Shown here one piece after another: positions 32,006 to 40,310 of a stretch of 64,000 nucleotides of DNA. The stretch is from Sulfuritalea sp. (lineage in GTDB: Bacteria; Pseudomonadota; Gammaproteobacteria; Burkholderiales; Rhodocyclaceae), in contig JAUSCI010000024.1 of assembly GCA_030651305.1 (NCBI GenBank), forward strand, positions 37,737-101,736, in the 5' to 3' direction. The position numbers were made by a program, and so were the translations under genes. The notes under the pieces were generated by a model, which was not told where the DNA came from, searched no databases, and saw only the letters and a list, made by a program, of their open reading frames with translations. Each line of letters opens with the position of its first letter. Position 1 is the stretch's first letter.

Positions 32006-32479
32006 ATGAGAAACAGCTTGAGCCTGCCGACCATTCCCGCATTTACCCTGCCGTCACTGGTTGCGCGGGTCGGCGCACGCTTGCCGCAATGGCCGCACTC
32101 GGTGAATCTGGCCCTGGCGCTCAATGCCGCGCGCAAGCTCGGCGTGTTGCCCGAAGAGACGCTGCAGGAACTGGAGGGGAAGACCTTTCGCGTGACGGTA
32201 CTGGATACCGGCATGGTGGCGGATTTCACTTACAGGCTGGGTGCGTTCCGACCGATCTTTCTGGCACTGGACAAGCCCGACCTGCACTTTACGGCACGCC
32301 TGTCGGCTTTCCTGCAGATGGTCAGCCGGCAGGAAGATCCGGATACGCTATTCTTCAATCGCACACTGTCGATCGAGGGTGATACGGAACTGGGGCTGAG
32401 GGTCAAGAACATGCTCGATGCCCTGGAGTGGCCCCAGCTGTCCTGGCAAGGCCTGCGGCCGACCTTCCTCAAGGGCTGA
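32006..32479 (+). CDS. ubiT: SCP2-domain accessory protein UbiT for anaerobic ubiquinone synthesis
   Basis: A 157-residue protein with an SCP2 sterol-carrier-like lipid-binding domain (FRVTVLDTGMVADFTYRLGA; DPDTLFFNRTLSIEGDTELG). UbiT binds polyprenyl quinone intermediates and is required for the anaerobic route. It starts 8 bp after the ubiV stop, so the three genes form one operon. Confidence 0.92.
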   Translation: MRNSLSLPTIPAFTLPSLVARVGARLPQWPHSVNLALALNAARKLGVLPEETLQELEGKTFRVTVLDTGMVADFTYRLGAFRPIFLALDKPDLHFTARLSAFLQMVSRQEDPDTLFFNRTLSIEGDTELGLRVKNMLDALEWPQLSWQGLRPTFLKG

Positions 32480-32619
32480 ACACGCCGCAGTCAATGGCAG
32501 CAGGCCGGTCACGGCCCAATAGCTTGTCTCTATCAATCAAATCGCAATAAGTCATTGGATTTCGCTATCGCGGATCCCTATCATGGCAAGCGTCAACCCA
32601 TTCAACAAGGAGACGCACC

Positions 32620-33096
32620 ATGGCAAACCATCCGCAGTCCGTGACTATCAGGAACATTGAGTCAGCCTTCGCCGGCGAGTCGATGGCTCATATCAAGTAC
32701 CGCTATTTCGCCAAACTCTGCCGGGCAGCCGGCGACGAGGTGACGGCCAAGACCTTCGAAGAGACCGCCGCGCAGGAGGTGCTGCATGCCTTCGGCCATC
32801 TCGATCTGCTCTATCCCGCCGCCGAAATGAATCCCGCGCGCTGCCTGCAGATGGCGATCGATGGCGAAACCTACGAGTACACCGAGATGTATCCGCAGTT
32901 CCGCCACGCCGCCGAACAGGAGGGTCACGAAGCGGCAGTGAAGGAAATCGACGAGCAGATCGCCGAGTCGAAGGAACATGCCGCGCGCTTCGCCAAGACC
33001 CTGGCGACCGCTGCCAAGCGCTTCGCTGCGCTGGCCAAGGTGGAAGAACGCCACGCCGGACACTATCGCGACCAGTTGGCCAGGGTTTCCGCCTGA
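32620..33096 (+). CDS. Rubrerythrin-family diiron protein (second copy)
   Basis: A 158-residue ferritin-like protein with the rubrerythrin ligand pattern FAGESMAHIKYRYF, AQEVLHAFGHL, DGETYEYTEMYP and VEERHAGHYRDQL, and no fused rubredoxin. It differs from the 24682 gene by a longer helical insert (EIDEQIAESKEHAARFAKT). It is preceded by AAGGAGACGCACC. It leads a three-gene unit with rubredoxin and an FAD reductase that together would form an NAD(P)H-peroxide reductase chain. Identity with the other rubrerythrin is low, so it is not a recent duplicate. Confidence 0.92.
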   Translation: MANHPQSVTIRNIESAFAGESMAHIKYRYFAKLCRAAGDEVTAKTFEETAAQEVLHAFGHLDLLYPAAEMNPARCLQMAIDGETYEYTEMYPQFRHAAEQEGHEAAVKEIDEQIAESKEHAARFAKTLATAAKRFAALAKVEERHAGHYRDQLARVSA

Positions 33097-33138
33097 GCAT
33101 CTGCCGCTCAATTCAATCCCAATATTCAGGAGCACGAA

Positions 33139-33303
33139 ATGAAAATCTATCAATGCATCGTCTGCGGCTATGTCTATGACGAGAAGGCCGGCGACCCCGA
33201 GCACGGCATTGCCCCCGGTACGCGCTGGGAAGACGTACCGGACAGCTGGGCCTGTCCTGACTGCGGAGTGGCCAAGGCCGATTTCGAGATGAAGGAAATC
33301 TGA
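33139..33303 (+). CDS. Rubredoxin
   Basis: A 54-residue rubredoxin. Both CxxC iron ligand pairs are intact: YQCIVCGYVYD at the N-terminus and WACPDCGVAKADF near the C-terminus, with the usual PGTRWEDVPDSW between them. Start ATG 33139 follows CAGGAGCACGAA. It lies 42 bp after the rubrerythrin gene and 2 bp before the reductase, so it is the likely electron carrier between them. Confidence 0.97.
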   Translation: MKIYQCIVCGYVYDEKAGDPEHGIAPGTRWEDVPDSWACPDCGVAKADFEMKEI

Positions 33304-33305
33304 AC

Positions 33306-34493
33306 ATGAATGCGGCCGGGACGGGCGTTGTCATCGTCGGTAGCGGATTGGCCGGCATCAGCGTCGCCCGCGAACTGCGCAAGCTGGATGCCGCCGTCCC
33401 GATTCGCATCGTGACGGCGGACAGCGGCGGCTTTTATTCGAAGCCGAATCTGTCGAATGCACTAGCCGCCGGCAAGACTGCAACGCAACTCATGCAGACG
33501 CCGCGCGAGGCGCTGGAAAAACAGCTCTCGATTCGCATTGATGCTGGTGTTCGGGTGACGCACATCCGGCTTGCCGGCGGTCTGCTCGAAACCTCTGCTG
33601 GCAGCATCAACTACGAAAAGTTGGTGCTTGCTTCAGGCGCGCAGCCGATCCGGCTGCCCATCGCCGGAGATGGTGCGGCGGCGGTGTTATCCGTCAATCA
33701 TATCGACGACTACGCTGTGTTCCGCGAAAAGCTGGCGTCGCCGTCCGTGAAGCGCGTGGCGATTCTCGGCGCCGGCCTGATCGGCAGCGAGTTCGCCAAC
33801 GATCTGCGCAGCGGTGGTTTCGAGGTCGAAGTCTTCGATATCGCACCGCAGGCGCTGGGTCGCCTGCTGCCGGCGCAAGCCGCCGCCTTCATGCGCCAGC
33901 GTCTGGAAGCGGCCGGCGTAAAGTTTCACTTTGGCGTCGGCGCGACAACCATCGAGCACGCCAGTGCCACCGGCGGCAGCATTTATCGACTGACGGACAG
34001 CGCTGGCAGCATCCATGCGGTCGATCTCGTGCTGTCGGCAGTAGGCCTGAAACCCGACACCAGGCTCGCGGTGGCGGCGGGGCTGGCAGTGAACCGGGGC
34101 ATCGTGACTGATCGCCAGTTGCGCTGCCGTGTCGCCGACGCCCGTAACGTGGAAGTTTTCGCGGTCGGCGACTGTGCCGAGGTCGAGGGACTCAACTTGC
34201 CTTATGTCATGCCCATCATGGCTCAGGCGCGCGCATTGGCAAAGACTCTGGCCGGCGTACCAACGGACGTCGCTTATCCGGCCATGCCGGTCGTGGTCAA
34301 GACGCCTGCCTGTCCGACCGTGATCTGCCCGCCGCCATCGGGCGTGGCCGGTGACTGGCAGGAGGACACCAGCGCCGAGGGAGTGCGTGCCGTATTCACG
34401 TCGCCCGACGGCAGCCTGCGCGGCTTTGCGCTTTGCGGAGCGGCAATGCCCGAAAAGTCGGCGCTGGCGGCACGGCTGCCGGCACTTCTGTGA
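33306..34493 (+). CDS. Rubredoxin reductase (NAD(P)/FAD-dependent pyridine nucleotide-disulfide-family oxidoreductase)
   Basis: A 395-residue flavoprotein. The FAD-binding GxGxxG is in VVIVGSGLAGISVARELRKL, the second dinucleotide fold is in RVAILGAGLIGSEFANDL, and VFAVGDCAEV is the C-terminal FAD motif. It resembles RubB/AlkT-type rubredoxin:NAD reductases and is placed directly behind a rubredoxin gene. The last codons contain a copy of the interspersed 26-bp motif (34453-34477) coding EKSALAARL. Confidence 0.92.
   Translation: MNAAGTGVVIVGSGLAGISVARELRKLDAAVPIRIVTADSGGFYSKPNLSNALAAGKTATQLMQTPREALEKQLSIRIDAGVRVTHIRLAGGLLETSAGSINYEKLVLASGAQPIRLPIAGDGAAAVLSVNHIDDYAVFREKLASPSVKRVAILGAGLIGSEFANDLRSGGFEVEVFDIAPQALGRLLPAQAAAFMRQRLEAAGVKFHFGVGATTIEHASATGGSIYRLTDSAGSIHAVDLVLSAVGLKPDTRLAVAAGLAVNRGIVTDRQLRCRVADARNVEVFAVGDCAEVEGLNLPYVMPIMAQARALAKTLAGVPTDVAYPAMPVVVKTPACPTVICPPPSGVAGDWQEDTSAEGVRAVFTSPDGSLRGFALCGAAMPEKSALAARLPALL
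34453..34477 (+). repeat. 26-bp interspersed motif, end of the rubredoxin reductase gene
   Basis: AAAAGTCGGCGCTGGCGGCA then CGGCT. Codes EKSALAARL near the C-terminus. Confidence 0.75.
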
Positions 34494-34723
34494 GCGCTCC
34501 ACCGTTGATTAACAGGTAAGCGGAACCTGTGGCGCCGCAATAATCACAGTGTGTGGAGTGGGCTGTGTTAGACTGCGCCCCGCTTCACCTCCTCAACGAC
34601 CGCGCCCCAGTCTGCCGGTCGTGCCTGAATGGCGACACAAAGTCGCATCGAAGGTTACACCCCATAGAAGTTCCGCCCAGATTGGCCTGCAGTTTGCCGG
34701 GGTCGGCTTCAGAGGTATTACAC

Positions 34724-36061
34724 ATGCAGTTCACCGATCTCGGCCTTTCGGCCGAGCTCCTGCGCGCCATTGGCGAGCAGGGTTACACCACGCCCACTCC
34801 TGTCCAGCTACAGGCCATTCCCCACATTCTCGCCGGCCGCGATCTTGAAGCGCTGGCCCAGACCGGCACCGGCAAGACCGCCGCCTTCGTGCTGCCGCTG
34901 CTGCAGCGCCTGACCCATCCGCTCAGTGGCCAAACCGGCAGCCCGCTGCAAAAGGTGATCCACACCGCGCCGCGCGTGCTGGTGCTGGTGCCGACGCGTG
35001 AACTCGCGGCGCAGGTAACGGAAAGCGTCCGTATCTATGGCGCCCATACTGGCATCCGCAGCCTGGCCGTGTTCGGCGGGGTCGGCATCAACCCGCAGAT
35101 CCAGACCATGCGCCGCGGCATCGACATCCTCGTCGCGACACCCGGCCGCCTGCTCGACCACCTCGGCCAGCGCACCGTTGACCTGTCGAAGGTGCAGACC
35201 CTGGTGCTCGACGAAGCCGATCGCATGTTCGACATGGGCTTCATCCGCGATATCCGCCGCATCATCGAGCGCTTGCCCAAAATACGGCAGAACCTGATGT
35301 TCTCCGCCACTTTCGCCGCCGAAGTGCGCGAACTGGCGCACACCGTGCTGAAGAATCCGGCGCTGGTCGAAGTGGCGCGTCGCAATGCGCCCGCCGAACT
35401 GGTGTCGCACGCGGTGATCAAGGTCGACAAGGAACAGAAGCGCGACCTGCTGCTGCACCTGTTCGAAGCCCACGGCTGGCACCAGGTGCTGGTGTTTTGC
35501 CGCACCAAGCATGGCGCCGACGCGCTGGCGCGCAAGCTTGAACAGTCAGGCGTGCGTACCGCGGCCCTGCATGGCAACAAGTCGCAGAACGCCCGCACCC
35601 GCGCGCTGGCCGACTTCAAGTCCGGCAAGCTGGCAGCGCTGGTCGCCACCGACATCGCCGCGCGCGGCCTCGACATCGATTCGCTGCCGCGCGTGGTGAA
35701 TTTCGAATTGCCGAACGTACCGGAAGACTACATCCATCGCATCGGCCGTACCGGCCGCGCTGGCGCCAGCGGCGAAGCCCTGTCACTGGTGAGTAGCGAA
35801 GAGCGGGTTGAGTTGCGCGACATCGAACGCCTGCTCAAGCGCGAAATCGCTACGTCGGTCGTGCCGGGATTCGAGCCGCAGCATAACAACTCGGTGCCGC
35901 GCGCCGCCGCCGGCCGCCCGCCGGCGCACAAGCCGGCCCAGGCACGCACGCGTAGCGGCACGGGGGATCGCAGCGGCGCACCGCGCTCACCGCGTCCGGC
36001 CCGTTCGGGTGCTGGCGGCGCCAAGCCTGCCAGCCATCACAGCGGGCAGCGGCATCACTGA
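34724..36061 (+). CDS. rhlE: DEAD-box ATP-dependent RNA helicase RhlE
   Basis: A 445-residue DEAD-box helicase. The Q motif ([26 protein letters not shown]), motif I AQTGTGKT, motif [10 protein letters not shown], motif III SAT and motif [12 protein letters not shown] are all present. The C-terminus is a basic low-complexity tail rich in Arg/Ala/Pro ending [18 protein letters not shown] 34724 is used because the Q motif starts immediately. The 230 bp before it (34494-34723) contain no gene and probably form a promoter plus a long leader. The 3' end is duplicated at 37452-37549 beyond an ATPase gene. Confidence 0.94.
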   Translation: MQFTDLGLSAELLRAIGEQGYTTPTPVQLQAIPHILAGRDLEALAQTGTGKTAAFVLPLLQRLTHPLSGQTGSPLQKVIHTAPRVLVLVPTRELAAQVTESVRIYGAHTGIRSLAVFGGVGINPQIQTMRRGIDILVATPGRLLDHLGQRTVDLSKVQTLVLDEADRMFDMGFIRDIRRIIERLPKIRQNLMFSATFAAEVRELAHTVLKNPALVEVARRNAPAELVSHAVIKVDKEQKRDLLLHLFEAHGWHQVLVFCRTKHGADALARKLEQSGVRTAALHGNKSQNARTRALADFKSGKLAALVATDIAARGLDIDSLPRVVNFELPNVPEDYIHRIGRTGRAGASGEALSLVSSEERVELRDIERLLKREIATSVVPGFEPQHNNSVPRAAAGRPPAHKPAQARTRSGTGDRSGAPRSPRPARSGAGGAKPASHHSGQRHH

Positions 36062-36064
36062 AAG
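35942..36064 (+). repeat. Direct repeat copy 1: rhlE 3' end
   Basis: The last ~120 bp of rhlE plus 3 bp after the stop. It matches 37452-37549 along its length except for a ~25-bp deletion in the second copy (the part coding for [11 protein letters not shown]). Confidence 0.9.
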
Positions 36065-36104
36065 CGTGGCTCATGTGCTGCGTCTGTAATTGTTGCCAAG
36101 GGCG

Positions 36105-36128
36105 AAAGTCGGCGCTGGCGACACGGCG
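36105..36128 (+). repeat. 26-bp interspersed motif, intergenic
   Basis: AAAGTCGGCGCTGGCGACAC then GGCG, between rhlE and the DUF4143 ATPase. Confidence 0.85.
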
Positions 36129-36213
36129 CGCAGCGGTGTTCGGCACTCCCGGCACTATCCACTGAAGGCCCATAAACAGCCAGTCGCCCCTGTCTGTGTC
36201 CGAGCACCGCAAT

Positions 36214-36258
36214 TTACGCTTGCATTTTTATTGTTTACAAACAAAAATGCAAGTGTAA
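36214..36258. promoter_or_regulatory. Long AT-rich palindrome upstream of the DUF4143 ATPase
   Basis: TTACGCTTGCATTTTT (from 36214) mirrors AAAAATGCAAGTGTAA (to 36258), with a short centre TATTGTTTACAAAC that is itself partly palindromic. One mismatch occurs in each 16-bp arm pairing. It ends 21 bp before the ATPase ATG. It may be an operator or promoter element; it stands out in a GC-rich region. Confidence 0.65.
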
Positions 36259-36279
36259 CTTATCCGGTACCTGACAACC

Positions 36280-37449
36280 ATGTATCCCCGCCTTGCCATC
36301 GATCGCCTGCAAGCACTCGCTACCCGGTTCCCGGCCGTGGTCATCCTCGGCGCGCGTCAGGTTGGCAAGACCACCTTGGCGCGACAGGCCTTTCCGGAGC
36401 ATGCCTATGTTGATCTCGAAGACCCCCGCACGCGCGATCTGTTTGCCGACGATCCGCGCTTCCAGCTCGACAGCAGAACTCGGATCGGCGGTCTGATTGT
36501 TGATGAAGCGCAGGCCGTGCCCGATGTATTCGCCGCCTTGCGCGGCGCCATCGATGCCGCACGCGGCGAGCGCGGACGATTTGTCGTCCTTGGTTCCGCG
36601 CAGCCCGCACTGGTGCGCGGTATCTCCGAGTCGCTGGCCGGCCGGGTCGGCCTGCTCGAACTCGATCCCCTTACCGCTACCGAAGCATGCTCCGGCCCGG
36701 CGCCGGCCGACTGGCGTAGCAACTGGCTGTGTGGCGGCTTCCCCGACGCGCTGACCTCCGGTGCGGAAGGCTTCCGCGAATGGCACGAAGCTTATCTGCG
36801 CGCCTACATCGAGCGCGACCTGCCGCAACTCGGCGTTTCCGCCGATCCTTTGCTCGCGCGCCGATTGATTACCATGCTGGCCCATCAACAGGGCGGTTTG
36901 CTCAACATCAACAGCCTGGCGAACGCGCTCGGCGTTTCGCATGCCGGGGTTTCGCGCCTGCTCGATGCCTTCGAGGCGACGTTTCTGCTGCGCCGCCTGC
37001 CGCCTTGGTTCCGCAATGTCGGCAAACGCCTGACCAAGTCGCCCAAGGTCTATCTGCGCGATACCGGCATGCTGCATCATTTGCTTAATATCGGCAGCCA
37101 CGACCAGATCGAAAACCATCCGGTGCGCGGCGCCAGTTGGGAAACCTTCGTCCTCGAAGATATCATCCGCCGCGAGCGTCTGAGCCACCCGCAAACCCAG
37201 TTCTATTTCTGGCGCACTGCCGCCGGCGGTGAAATCGATCTATTGCTTGATCGTGGTGACCAGCGTCATGCCATCGAGATCAAGGCCGGTCGGGGCAACG
37301 CCCGACAGGGCCGTTATCTCGCCGACATGATGGTCGATGCCGATGCAGCGCACGGCTGGATTCTCGATCAGGGCGATGACGCCGAAGAAGCCATCAACGC
37401 CAGCGTTCAGCGCCGCGCCTTCGCTGGCAGCCTGGCTTGGCTACCATGA
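36280..37449 (+). CDS. P-loop ATPase with DUF4143 domain
   Basis: A 389-residue AAA-type ATPase of the AAA_14/DUF4143 class. Walker A is VVILGARQVGKTTLARQ, Walker B GGLIVDEAQ. The C-terminal DUF4143 half has an HTH-like stretch (LNINSLANALGVSHAGVSRL) and a nuclease-like ending (TAAGGEIDLLLDRGDQRHAI followed by EIKAG, a D...ExK pattern). Function is unknown; these genes are scattered by horizontal transfer. The stop codon lies 3 bp from the second copy of the rhlE 3' end, so the gene plus its palindromic promoter sits as a discrete insert. Confidence 0.88.
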   Translation: MYPRLAIDRLQALATRFPAVVILGARQVGKTTLARQAFPEHAYVDLEDPRTRDLFADDPRFQLDSRTRIGGLIVDEAQAVPDVFAALRGAIDAARGERGRFVVLGSAQPALVRGISESLAGRVGLLELDPLTATEACSGPAPADWRSNWLCGGFPDALTSGAEGFREWHEAYLRAYIERDLPQLGVSADPLLARRLITMLAHQQGGLLNINSLANALGVSHAGVSRLLDAFEATFLLRRLPPWFRNVGKRLTKSPKVYLRDTGMLHHLLNIGSHDQIENHPVRGASWETFVLEDIIRRERLSHPQTQFYFWRTAAGGEIDLLLDRGDQRHAIEIKAGRGNARQGRYLADMMVDADAAHGWILDQGDDAEEAINASVQRRAFAGSLAWLP

Positions 37450-37451
37450 AT

Positions 37452-37549
37452 GCGCGCACGCGCAGCGGCACGGGAGATCGCAGCGGCCGGCCAAGGCCGG
37501 TGGCGCCAAGCCGGCCAGTCATCACAGCGGGCAGCGGCATCACTGAAAG
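37452..37549 (+). repeat. Direct repeat copy 2: duplicated rhlE 3' end after the ATPase gene
   Basis: Carries GGTGGCGCCAAGCCGGCCAG and ATCACAGCGGGCAGCGGCAT then CACTGAAAG, matching the end of rhlE including its stop codon. The encoded ending [15 protein letters not shown] is identical to the RhlE C-terminus, but no gene now leads into it. Confidence 0.9.
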
Positions 37550-37612
37550 TTGGTTGCGTCAAGCGGCCTGGCGTTTGAGCTGAGCCGCGCGCGACGGACC
37601 TACGTTGCAAAC

Positions 37613-38005
37613 CTACTTCGGCCGGTGAAGCGCACAGAGCTTGTTGCCGTCCGGGTCCCGCACATACGCAAGGTGCATGGCCCCCAGCTTTCCTTCGCGC
37701 AGGCCCGGAGGATCCTCGATCGACGTACCGCCATGCGCGATGGCGGCGTCATGGAACTGCCGCACCTGCTCCGGTGAACCGCACTTGAACCCTATCGTCC
37801 CGCCGTTGGCAAACGTTGCAGGTTCGCCGTTGATTGGTTCGGTGACACCGAAGGTTCCCCCGTCATGCCGGTAGAAGAGTCGTGTGTGACCGGTGCCTGC
37901 CTGGTTTCGCACAGGTTCTCCCACCCCAAGTACGCCAAGTACTGCGTCATAGAACCGCCTGGAGCGTTCTATGTCGTTCGATCCGACCATTATGTGGCTG
38001 AACAT
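37613..38005 (-). CDS. VOC family protein
   Basis: A 130-residue vicinal-oxygen-chelate protein: MFSHIMVGSNDIERSRRFYD is the first structural unit, and HLAYVRDPDGNKLCALHRPK the last. Unrelated at close range to the VOC gene at 21127. ATG 38005 is preceded (minus strand) by CAGGAGACAAACGA. No operon partner; substrate unknown. Confidence 0.9.
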   Translation of the reverse strand: MFSHIMVGSNDIERSRRFYDAVLGVLGVGEPVRNQAGTGHTRLFYRHDGGTFGVTEPINGEPATFANGGTIGFKCGSPEQVRQFHDAAIAHGGTSIEDPPGLREGKLGAMHLAYVRDPDGNKLCALHRPK

Positions 38006-38101
38006 TCGTTTGTCTCCTGATTTTTAGAGGTGGTAGAGAGCGGGCGCCTTGCGAGCCTGTCGGCGGGAGAGCCTTGTGCTGCCTACGTTTGAAATCACCG
38101 G

Positions 38102-38126
38102 CGCTGCGCGGCTTCATCGCGCAGCG
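38102..38126. terminator. Perfect 9-bp hairpin in an intergenic region
   Basis: CGCTGCGCG-GCTTCAT-CGCGCAGCG. It lies between the VOC gene and the small gene at 38264. There is no U-tract on either strand, so it may be a bidirectional Rho-assisted end or a repeat. The rest of 38006-38263 contains a copy of the 26-bp motif and nothing else recognised. Confidence 0.4.
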
Positions 38127-38204
38127 TCCGGAGAGCGAAGCGAACGGGATCGACTGCCGGGTTGGGCTTGGCCTATGCCAGGGCACGGCCAGCCGAGTCG
38201 GCAC

Positions 38205-38231
38205 AAAAGTCGGCACTGGCGACACGGCGAT
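38205..38231 (+). repeat. 26-bp interspersed motif, intergenic
   Basis: AAAAGTCGGCACTGGCGACA then CGGCGAT, upstream of the 76-residue gene's 3' end. Confidence 0.85.
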
Positions 38232-38263
38232 TGAACGGAGCGCCGTGTTCTTTGACCTGGCCA

Positions 38264-38494
38264 TTAGGCCCGCACTCGATCGCTTAGCGTACATGCACCA
38301 TTTCGTTCGTGGTGCTCGAAGTGTGCAGCCGCATGGCCGCCATCCCGGTGAGGCCGTACCGCCTTTCTGCACTCAAGACATTTGAAGTCGGGCCGAGGTT
38401 GCTTTCGCCGCTTCGCTTCGGCATTGAGGCGGAGGGCATCCTCAATTTCGATGGTTTGCTTATTCAGTAGGCAGGTTGTTGCTTTAGGCATCAT
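38264..38494 (-). CDS. Small Cys/His-rich hypothetical protein (76 aa)
   Basis: A 76-residue protein, MMPKATTCLLNKQTIEIEDA at the start. The second half has a zinc-ribbon-like pair of ligands FKCLECRKAV and an HxxxHFEHHERNGAC segment, resembling the short zinc domain at the N-terminus of competence CoiA-like or nuclease-associated proteins. ATG 38494 follows GGGGAGCC. I do not recognise a characterised family. Confidence 0.6.
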   Translation of the reverse strand: MMPKATTCLLNKQTIEIEDALRLNAEAKRRKQPRPDFKCLECRKAVRPHRDGGHAAAHFEHHERNGACTLSDRVRA

Positions 38495-38538
38495 GGCTCC
38501 CCGGAGGAATGTTGATGGATGGGCTGGGCCACATGGCG

Positions 38539-38883
38539 TCAGCGCCGAAAGCAAAAGCTGAATGTTTCACCGTAGATGAACTGCTTGTTTTCCTTCACTG
38601 CCTCGGACGCGCACTGAGCTTCTGCTGTGCACCACTCTTCCTCAAGGCGGCGATGCTGCAGGACGATTGGAGCGATAGATGTGTTTGCTCGGCGAAGTGA
38701 ATTTGATTGCTCTTCCAGAGCCTTAAGTCGCGCATCCATTCCGGCGGTGCGCTGCTTCAGGCAGTCAACTACCGCTCTGTCTGTGAAGCGACGCTCAGGA
38801 ACTGCTGGCAACTCCACAGCAAGTGCATAGGAGGTTGCCGTGGCCAGCAGCAAACCAACCATTAGTCGAACGCGTACAGTCAT
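38539..38883 (-). CDS. Small predicted periplasmic protein (114 aa)
   Basis: A 114-residue protein with a convincing signal peptide (MTVRVRLMVGLLLATATSYA, LA-VE), then a helical region (DCLKQRTAGMDARLKALEEQ, SNSLRRA) likely to form a coiled coil, and four cysteines in the mature part that could pair as disulfides (DCLK, EWCTAEAQC, FSFCFRR). ATG 38883 is preceded by AAGGAGATCATC, a strong ribosome site. Function unknown. Confidence 0.6.
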   Translation of the reverse strand: MTVRVRLMVGLLLATATSYALAVELPAVPERRFTDRAVVDCLKQRTAGMDARLKALEEQSNSLRRANTSIAPIVLQHRRLEEEWCTAEAQCASEAVKENKQFIYGETFSFCFRR

Positions 38884-39188
38884 GATGATCTCCTTGTGGC
38901 CCAACGAATAGCGACAGCAAATTTGCAGGGTTGCGCAGAAGGCTTGCTGAATAACACGGAACACACGTCAAACAAATCGACTTTTTAACAACGGGTTCGG
39001 CGAGTCGACTGGTTATTGCGTCCACTAAAATCTCCTGCAAACCCTGCATGAAGAAATTTCCAGTTCGCATACTACTCCATGCCGTATGACTGCTACCGGG
39101 GTCGACATTCAATGGCGCCCGAGTGCTGCCGCGACAGCAGGATGTTCGTGCGCTGGCTTGATCTGGCCTGTAGGTGTGCGCCCGACGG
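38884..39188. other. Gene-free interval
   Basis: About 305 bp with no convincing reading frame. It should contain the promoter of the small periplasmic protein. An imperfect inverted pair (GCAGGGTTGCGCAG near 38925; CCTGCAAACCCTGC near 39035-39047) is visible. Nothing else recognised. Confidence 0.5.
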
Positions 39189-39632
39189 TCAAATCCAGAC
39201 GTACTCGATGCCGGTTTCCTTGAAGAGCCTTTCCGAGCGCTGGATGTGCTCCTGCCATCGGGTGATGAAATCGTCGTCCGGCTTGGGGCAGAACACGTGC
39301 TTGATTCCGGCCTGCACGATCGCCCGGACGCAGTCCATGCACGGCGGATGACTGACGATCAGGCTGTTGCCGTCAAGAGGAGTGCCGACGCGCGCGACGT
39401 TTGTAATCGCGTTCATTTCCGCGTGCGAAAACCAGAAGTATTTCTCCGGCCGTGTCTGGCCGCGCTCATCTTCATCGGCACTGCATCCGCGCGGTGCGCC
39501 GTTGTAGCCCAGCGACCTGACTTCGTTGCTCGGGCCGACGATGATCGCGCCGACCTTGGTGCTGGTGTCCTTGCTCAGTTACGCGGCTGCCAGGGCGATG
39601 TCGAGATACTTGCGCGCTTTGTCCGGTGTCAT
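39189..39632 (-). pseudogene. dCMP/cytidine deaminase-family gene with an in-frame stop
   Basis: Translation from ATG 39632 (after GGAGAGCAT) gives MTPDKARKYLDIALAAA, then a TAA (39579-39581), then continues in the same frame LSKDTSTKVGAIIVGPSNEV through the zinc-site motif SHAEMNAI and PPCMDCVRAIVQAG to the end. The deaminase His-Glu and Cys-x2-Cys ligands are intact, so the only visible lesion is codon 18. It is most simply a recent nonsense mutation or a base-call error; re-initiation downstream (CTG just after the stop, or ATG in HAEMN, which would lose the His-Glu) is less likely. The family deaminates dCMP or related nucleotides to feed dTMP synthesis. Confidence 0.75.
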
Positions 39633-39719
39633 ATGCTCTCCAGTTTGTTGGTAGCCGGTCGGCCACTTTGTTTCTGCCGATATTACCGGTTCATTTGACG
39701 CCATTGCTTCCGCACGACG

Positions 39720-40310
39720 TCAGAACGACGAGCCGGGCTGCTTTAGAAATTCTATTTCTTCTGCGGTCGATTCACGACCAAGAATGACATTGCGGTGGGG
39801 AAAACGGCCGAAGCGTTCGATCACCTCGCGGTGCCGCAGCGCGTAGTCATAGGCACCGTCGAAGGCCTCGTGCTGCATTTCGCGGCGCAGTCCGGCGAAG
39901 AGGGCCACCGCGCGTTCCTGGTCGAGCAGTGATTCGCCGTGTTCGAAGGGCAGGTAGGCGAACCAGCGCTGGAAGGGCGACAGGTTCTTGTCGCGGCCAG
40001 CAGCGACAAGGGCTTCGGCCAGTACCAGTGCTTGCGCGTCGCCGGCGAAAGCGTGCGGCGTGCCGCGAAAAATGTTGCGGGTGAATTGGTCGAGCAGCAG
40101 GATGCGCGCCAGCAGATTCTCGTCAGACCCATCGTCGCGGGTGCTGCGCAAAGCTGCTTCGACATCCGCGCCAAAGCGTTCGCGGATGGCGGCATCGAAG
40201 GCGTCATCTTTGCGGAACCACTCGGGGCGGTAAGTCCCGTGGCCGGGATGATCCGGTGGCAGGAACCAGAAGTCGAGGACGGCGCGCGCGACTTGCGCCG
40301 CGGCGGTCAT
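39720..40310 (-). CDS. DUF924 family protein
   Basis: A 196-residue soluble helical protein with the family hallmarks VLDFWFLPP, WFRKDDAFDAAIRERFG, LLLDQFTRNIFRGTPHAFAG, FAYLPFEHGE and RFPHRNVILGR. DUF924 proteins resemble TPR-like helical bundles and have no assigned function. Its start overlaps the topB stop by 4 bp, so it is co-transcribed and translationally coupled with topB. Confidence 0.92.
   Translation of the reverse strand: MTAAAQVARAVLDFWFLPPDHPGHGTYRPEWFRKDDAFDAAIRERFGADVEAALRSTRDDGSDENLLARILLLDQFTRNIFRGTPHAFAGDAQALVLAEALVAAGRDKNLSPFQRWFAYLPFEHGESLLDQERAVALFAGLRREMQHEAFDGAYDYALRHREVIERFGRFPHRNVILGRESTAEEIEFLKQPGSSF

Noticed and set aside
24682..33096. Recent duplication of rubrerythrin
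   Set aside because: The two proteins differ in length, in a helical insert and over most positions; only the iron-ligand motifs are shared.
38160..38910. Possible integron cassette array (GTTGGGC at 38161, GCCCAAC near 38899)
   Set aside because: The core-site heptamers are not accompanied by paired inner sites or a foldable attC stem of the right layout, and there is no integrase.
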